A DNA stretch of 18,645 nucleotides from Acholeplasmataceae bacterium (lineage in GTDB: Bacteria; Bacillota_I; Bacilli_A; ML615J-28; CAG-698): positions 1-18,645 of the forward strand of contig DUUA01000212.1 in NCBI GenBank assembly GCA_012841765.1, given 5' to 3'. The stretch's first letter is position 1; every line of letters begins with the position of its first letter. This document shows, piece by piece, positions 14,703 to 18,645 of the stretch. Below the pieces are notes generated by a model that was not told where the DNA came from, did no database searches, and saw only the letters and a program-made list of their open reading frames with translations. The translations under genes were made by a program, and so were the position numbers.

Positions 14703-14725
14703 ATTATCATCTTAGGGAGGAATAT

Positions 14726-15517
14726 ATGGAAAGTACAGTTTTTACAAAATTAAGAAAATTTAACTTAATTATGGGGGCAATTCACTTAGTACAAGCAATT
14801 GCCATGGTAATTTTAGCAACAACAGTAATTCAAAAGATTGGTGAATTCCAACCAGTAATTACTCAAAACTATTTGGAGTTTATTGAAGGACAAGGATTAG
14901 TTCTACAAACAAAAGAACTATTCACATTACCATTTGGAATTATGGTAGCATTATTTTTATTCATTTCAGCAGGAGCACATGGCTTAATTTCAATACCGAA
15001 TAAGCTTAATATGATTTATAATCAAGATCTAGAAAAAAACATCAATAAATTCCGCTGGTTTGAATATGCTTTAAGTTCATCTATTATGATTGTTTTAATT
15101 GCAACATTATTTGGAGTTCATGATATTGGCTCTTTAATCCTAATATTTGTGGTTAATGCAATGATGAACTTATTTGGCCTTGTAATGGAACAATTAAACT
15201 CAAAGAAAAAAGATGATGAAAAAACAGATTGGGGTCCATTTGTTTACGGAAGTATTGCTGGAATCGCACCTTGGATAGTAATAATTATCTATATGGTTGG
15301 AACTGGTAATTTAGGAAGTGTTCCTTGGTTCGTATGGGCTATTACAGGTACATATTTTGTAACTTTTAATACATTCCCAGTCAACATGATTCTACAATAC
15401 AAAAAAGTAGGGAAATGGCAAGATTACATTTACGGTGAAAAAGTATATATTACTTTAAGCTTAGTTGCTAAAACTTTATTAGCTTGGTTAGTTTTATTTG
15501 GTGCAATGCAGCCATAA
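14726..15517 (+). CDS. Heliorhodopsin (retinal-binding seven-helix membrane protein)
   Basis: A 263-residue seven-helix protein with the heliorhodopsin signatures. Family members bind retinal, have the N-terminus inside the cell (opposite to type 1 rhodopsins), show a slow photocycle without ion pumping and are thought to signal. Helices lie about 11-35, 66-88, 109-130, 133-156, 170-192, 199-224 and 238-260; the long loop 37-64 is the expected extracellular A-B loop. The Schiff-base lysine is Lys249 in YITLSLVAKTLLAW. The counterion is Glu113 in RWFEYALSSSIMIVLIA. His20 (GAIHLVQA) and His85 (FISAGAHG) match the two conserved family histidines. NTFPVNMILQYKKVGKWQDY (215-234) is also typical. 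No retinal-synthesis gene is in the window. The gene is divergent from a class II photolyase and monocistronic, with a strong terminator. Family identity is confident; the light response is inferred. Confidence 0.96.
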   Translation: MESTVFTKLRKFNLIMGAIHLVQAIAMVILATTVIQKIGEFQPVITQNYLEFIEGQGLVLQTKELFTLPFGIMVALFLFISAGAHGLISIPNKLNMIYNQDLEKNINKFRWFEYALSSSIMIVLIATLFGVHDIGSLILIFVVNAMMNLFGLVMEQLNSKKKDDEKTDWGPFVYGSIAGIAPWIVIIIYMVGTGNLGSVPWFVWAITGTYFVTFNTFPVNMILQYKKVGKWQDYIYGEKVYITLSLVAKTLLAWLVLFGAMQP

Positions 15518-15523
15518 GCAAAC

Positions 15524-15558
15524 AAAAACTCTTGGAAATATTTCCAAGAGTTTTTTTT
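15524..15558. terminator. Bidirectional terminator between heliorhodopsin and the metal ATPase
   Basis: ACTCTTGGAAA (15528-15538) and TTTCCAAGAGT (15541-15551) form an 11-bp stem extended by A/T pairs. A run of eight Ts (15551-15558) follows on the plus strand and a T-rich tract on the minus strand. It serves both converging genes; the ATPase stop codon (15557-15559) touches it. Confidence 0.93.
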
Positions 15559-17875
15559 AATATTTTTTTACATTTAATACTCTAATAGAATTAATAATCG
15601 CAATTACAGAAACTCCTACATCGGCAAACACCGCATACCACATAGAAGCATAACCTAAAGCCCCTAAAACTAAAAAGATAAATTTAACACTTAAAGCAAA
15701 AATTATATTTTGCCAAATAATTTTTTTTGTTTTTCTAGCTATTTTAAGACCAACCGCTATTTTGGCTAAATTATCATCCATTATAACAACATCAGCTGCT
15801 TCAATAGCAGCATCAGTTCCAATCCCACCCATAGCTATTCCAATATCTGCTTGGGCTAAAACCGGAGCATCGTTGATACCATCGCCAATAAAAATAATAT
15901 TATTTTTATTATCTATTCGTTCTTTTAATTTCTCTAAATAATGAACTTTATCATTCGGTAAGAGTTCAGAATACACTTCTGTAATTCCCACTTCATTTGC
16001 TACCTTATTTGAGACAGCTTTATTATCTCCAGTAAACATTATGATGTTTTGAACACCATGTTTTCTTATAGCATCTACTGCATCTCTTGCATTATTTCTT
16101 ATTTCATCTTCAATAATAATAAAGCCACTTGCTTTTTTATCAACTGCTATATAAATAACAGTTCCCAAAGCATCGCTTTTTTTAATCTTGATATTGTGCT
16201 TTCTCATTAACTTATAGTTGCCAACTATAATTTTTTTATTTTCAAATTGTATTTGAATTCCATGACCAAATATTTCTTGATAATCTTTAATTAAATCTTT
16301 ATTTATTTCTTCCCCGTATTCTTCTAAAATAGAAAAGGCAATCGGATGATTAGAATTGCTTTCAGCATAAGCAGCAAATTTTAATATTTCAGCTTCACTA
16401 AACTCACTAACGCTCTTAATCTTAACAACTTGAAATTTCCCTTTTGTAAGAGTTCCAGTTTTATCTAAAATTACTGTATCTACATGATTTAAAGCATCTA
16501 AATAATTACCACCTTTTACAAGTATTCCTTTTTTAGATGCTGCTCCAATTCCTCCGAAAAAACCCAAAGGAATTGAAATAACTAAAGCACATGGACAAGA
16601 TATTACTAAAAAGACTAAAGCCCTATAAAGCCAATCACCAAAAGTATTCCACCCTAAAAAAATTGGCGGTATTAGCATTAATAATACAGCTAATATTACA
16701 ACTGTCGGCGTGTAATATTTAGCAAATTTAGTGATAAAATTTTCAGCTTTAGCTTTTTTGTTACTAGCTTTTTCTACAAGTTCCATTATTTTAGAAATTG
16801 TTGATTCAGAAAAGATTTTAGTAACTTTTATTTTTAATAAACCATTTTTATTAATATAACCGCTTAAAACATCGTCATCAGGTCCTATTGCTTTTAAAGC
16901 AGATTCTCCTGTAAGAGCTTTAGTATCAATCCAAGCTTCTCCTTCAATAACAATTCCATCAAGAGGAACTTTTTCTCCAGGTTTTACAATAATAATATCG
17001 TCAATTTTTATTTCTTCTGGAACAACTTTAGATTCTTTCCCATCAACTAATAAATTAGCATAATCTACTTTTAATTTCATTAAAGATGTAATAGATTTTC
17101 TTGATGAATCAACTGCAATACCTTGGAACAATTCACCAATTTTATAGAAAATCATTACTGCTACACCTTCTTGAAAATTCTGAATAGCAAAAGCTCCGAT
17201 TGTAGCAATAGCCATTAAAAAGTTTTCATCAAAAACACGACCTTTAATTAAATTTCTAATTGCTTTATAAACAACATCGACACCTATCATTAAATACGCA
17301 ATTGCATACAATATAATTTGTGCAATAATGCCAATTGGCAAAAATGCACTAAAGAAAGCCACTAAAGCAATGACAAGTCTAGTGATATCCAAAGCATGAT
17401 CTTGCCAAATAGTTTTAGGAATATCATCCTTATCTATGATTTTAGACCCAGGTTCTAAATCATCTAAAATATCAGCAATATTTGCTCTTAAATCACTTTG
17501 ATTTAAACCTTCATCAATTTCTAATTGCAAAATTTGACTTGCAAAATTAAGAGAAACATTAGTAACGCCAGATAATTTATTAATCTTATTTTCAATTTTA
17601 ACAGCGCAATGTGCGCAACTAATATTTTTTAATTTAAGTTCTAAATTTACTGATGAATCAAGTCCAAATTCATGTCGGTGTTTTCTTAAAATGTTTGTAG
17701 TCTTTTCAACAACCTCATTCAAAACTTCTTCATTATCGCCTTCTATTAACAATAACAGACTATTATTATCAAATCGACATTTTATATTTTCTTCTTCATT
17801 AATCATTTTTTTTATAGTTTTAAGGCAAACTTTACATGAATCACTTAAATATATTTCTTTTTTTATTTTATTCAT
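15557..17875 (-). CDS. cadA: Zn/Cd/Pb-type P1B ATPase (CadA/ZntA-like metal exporter)
   Basis: A 772-residue heavy-metal efflux pump of the plasma membrane. In order: a degenerate first metal-binding-like region with CKVC (Cys14, Cys17), a canonical HMA domain with SCAHC (Cys87, Cys90), membrane helices, the actuator TGES (322-325), the transmembrane metal site CPC (427-429), phosphorylation DKTGT (Asp471), the HP motif (His510-Pro511), the hinge GDGINDAP (664-671), and final helices with Lys731 and Asp752 (FADVGV). Lys and Asp in those last helices are the mark of the Zn/Cd/Pb subgroup, not copper pumps. ATG 17875 overlaps the TGA of the ArsR-family regulator (ATGA), so synthesis is coupled to the sensor. 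Its ribosome site is weak. Family and subgroup are confident; the choice among Zn, Cd and Pb is not settled. Confidence 0.95.
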   Translation of the reverse strand: MNKIKKEIYLSDSCKVCLKTIKKMINEEENIKCRFDNNSLLLLIEGDNEEVLNEVVEKTTNILRKHRHEFGLDSSVNLELKLKNISCAHCAVKIENKINKLSGVTNVSLNFASQILQLEIDEGLNQSDLRANIADILDDLEPGSKIIDKDDIPKTIWQDHALDITRLVIALVAFFSAFLPIGIIAQIILYAIAYLMIGVDVVYKAIRNLIKGRVFDENFLMAIATIGAFAIQNFQEGVAVMIFYKIGELFQGIAVDSSRKSITSLMKLKVDYANLLVDGKESKVVPEEIKIDDIIIVKPGEKVPLDGIVIEGEAWIDTKALTGESALKAIGPDDDVLSGYINKNGLLKIKVTKIFSESTISKIMELVEKASNKKAKAENFITKFAKYYTPTVVILAVLLMLIPPIFLGWNTFGDWLYRALVFLVISCPCALVISIPLGFFGGIGAASKKGILVKGGNYLDALNHVDTVILDKTGTLTKGKFQVVKIKSVSEFSEAEILKFAAYAESNSNHPIAFSILEEYGEEINKDLIKDYQEIFGHGIQIQFENKKIIVGNYKLMRKHNIKIKKSDALGTVIYIAVDKKASGFIIIEDEIRNNARDAVDAIRKHGVQNIIMFTGDNKAVSNKVANEVGITEVYSELLPNDKVHYLEKLKERIDNKNNIIFIGDGINDAPVLAQADIGIAMGGIGTDAAIEAADVVIMDDNLAKIAVGLKIARKTKKIIWQNIIFALSVKFIFLVLGALGYASMWYAVFADVGVSVIAIINSIRVLNVKKY

Positions 17876-18246
17876 ATACTTGTTTCCATTTCTTCTCTAA
17901 TATGCTCAATAGCTATTTTGAATAAATCTTTTACATGTTCATCTTTTAAAGAATAATAAACAAGTTTGCCAACTTTACGTGATTTTACTAAATCTTTATT
18001 TCGGAGTATTCTTAGTTGATGAGAAACTGCAGATTGCTCCATCTTTAATAAATCGATAATTTCACAAACGAAGAGTTCAGGAACAATAGTCAAAAGCAAA
18101 AGAATTTTAGATCTTGTCTTTTCTCCAATAGTTTTAAATAAATCAACTAATTTTTCTTCCTCAGCGTTTTCTAATGATTTTTCTTTTACTATATTTAATT
18201 TATTATTTTTTATATTTTTACATTTATAATCTTGGTTCTTAATCAT
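17872..18246 (-). CDS. ArsR/SmtB-family metal-sensing repressor
   Basis: A 124-residue winged-helix repressor that leaves DNA when metal binds. The DNA-binding helix is MEQSAVSHQLRILRNKDLV (69-87), followed by the wing KSRKVGKLVYYSL. The alpha-5 dimer-interface metal site is complete: Asp102, His104, His115 and Glu118, with exactly the DxH...HxxE spacing of the zinc sensors SmtB and CzrA. ELFVCEI (57-63) keeps Cys61 of the CadC/SmtB alpha-3 region, and a lone Cys9 is near the N-terminus, so a partial second thiol site is possible. AAAGGA precedes ATG 18246. It lies 19 bp after the ParB-like gene and overlaps cadA by ATGA. No clear 12-2-12 operator was found in the sequence just upstream, so the operon promoter may be farther right. 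The zinc-type site predicts Zn induction of the pump. Confidence 0.93.
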   Translation of the reverse strand: MIKNQDYKCKNIKNNKLNIVKEKSLENAEEEKLVDLFKTIGEKTRSKILLLLTIVPELFVCEIIDLLKMEQSAVSHQLRILRNKDLVKSRKVGKLVYYSLKDEHVKDLFKIAIEHIREEMETSI

Positions 18247-18265
18247 ATATATTCCTTTCTTTATT

Positions 18266-18645
18266 TTATTTCTCTAAGTTTTTTAATATTATTTGACATT
18301 TATCTTTCCACAATTTTTTATATTCATCTTCACTTTCAATAAATCGCGACTTTAAATCCGCAATTGAAGTTAAACCTAATTCAAGAGATTCTTCTGCTAA
18401 TATTTGATATAAAATACTTTCATTATCTATTAACTCACAAATTACATCTACTTCTTTAATACCTTTTTCAAATAAATAATATAATCGGTGATGACCATCA
18501 ATAGAAAATATCTTATTTTTATATTCGATTACATATATATTCCCATAATCTAAACTATTTTTTAATCTATTCTTCATTTGCTTATATTTCTTTATTGATA
18601 AAAAATGTTGTGCTGGAATAATATTATCTAAACTGATTTTAATAT
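18266..18645 (-). CDS. ParB/Srx-fold nuclease-like domain protein (partial, cut by right edge)
   Basis: The frame has no stop up to the right edge, so the N-terminus is missing and the ATG at 18577 is probably internal. The upstream part reads IKISLDNIIPAQHFLS, which fits the first strand and helix of a ParB N-terminal domain. The core signature is FSIDGHHRLYYLFEKG (residues about 25-40 counted from that ATG), the DGHHR box of ParB-like proteins. About 125 residues are visible and the C-terminus is helical and charged. It lacks the HTH that chromosome-partition ParB carries after this domain, so it is not the parABS protein; the small stand-alone members have no settled role. It lies 19 bp upstream of the ArsR gene on the same strand and may share its transcript. 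The domain call is good; the function is unknown. Confidence 0.75.
   Translation of the reverse strand, partial: IKISLDNIIPAQHFLSIKKYKQMKNRLKNSLDYGNIYVIEYKNKIFSIDGHHRLYYLFEKGIKEVDVICELIDNESILYQILAEESLELGLTSIADLKSRFIESEDEYKKLWKDKCQIILKNLEK

Noticed and set aside
14726..15517. Type 1 proton-pumping rhodopsin
   Set aside because: The third helix has the heliorhodopsin WFEYALSSS pattern with a Glu counterion, not a pump's DTD/DTE-type triad, and the C-terminal SLVAKTLLAW and GKWQDY motifs are specific to heliorhodopsins.
15557..17875. Copper-exporting CopA-type ATPase
   Set aside because: The last helices carry Lys731 and the FADVGV Asp752 of the Zn/Cd/Pb group, and the regulator has a zinc-type DxH/HxxE site; copper pumps have N/Y and M/S residues there.
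1..18645. Mycoplasma-type genetic code (TGA as Trp), given the low GC and possible Mollicute affinity
   Set aside because: All genes are full length without internal TGA, Trp is TGG, and TGA forms ATGA stop/start overlaps at 11492-11495 and 17872-17875.
18266..18645. Chromosome-partition ParB
   Set aside because: The C-terminal part is short and lacks the helix-turn-helix that binds parS; no parA or parS-like palindrome is seen nearby.

Overview
The window is a chromosomal stretch from an AT-rich Gram-positive-lineage bacterium. TGA serves as a stop: three genes end in TGA, two of them in ATGA stop/start overlaps, and Trp is TGG throughout. This excludes the Mycoplasma/Spiroplasma code. Low GC, HrcA/CIRCE heat-shock control, strong AGGAGG-type ribosome sites and the gene set (class II photolyase, heliorhodopsin, M32 peptidase, iron alcohol dehydrogenase) fit an Acholeplasma/Izemoplasma-type Mollicute or a related Bacillota. 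This is inference; no marker gene settles it. Nearly all genes lie on the minus strand; only the M32 peptidase and the heliorhodopsin are on the plus strand. No rRNA, tRNA, IS element or CRISPR array was seen, and no gene-free gap exceeds 300 bases.

Layout by position. 1-646 (-): XRE-type regulator, cut by the left edge. 715-2145 (-): pncB, NAD salvage. 2246-4838 (-): operon of iron alcohol dehydrogenase and class 3 aldehyde dehydrogenase. 4939-6858 (-): htpG behind a CIRCE operator. 6966-8339 (-): mscL followed by a short-chain dehydrogenase. 8453-9952 (+): M32 carboxypeptidase, divergent from mscL. 10088-12364 (-): coupled garR-like / yccF / glycerate kinase operon. 12515-13107 (-): hsp20 behind two CIRCE operators, followed by an unrecognised 56-codon gene overlapping its stop codon. 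13242-14618 (-): class II photolyase. 14726-15517 (+): heliorhodopsin, divergent from the photolyase. 15557-18645 (-): P1B metal ATPase, its ArsR-family sensor and an edge-cut ParB-like gene.

How the genes fit together. The strongest biological theme is the divergent class II photolyase / heliorhodopsin pair on a 107-bp intergenic region: a light-driven repair enzyme beside a retinal photoreceptor-like membrane protein. A second theme is protein-quality stress. htpG and hsp20 have near-identical HrcA-type promoters in which the CIRCE half-site is altered to hold a consensus -35 box. The remaining loci are self-contained: hydroxyacid metabolism (tartronate semialdehyde to glycerate to phosphoglycerate), alcohol/aldehyde oxidation, osmotic release and metal efflux. 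Transcription units are separated by clear intrinsic terminators, several built into or directly against a stop codon.
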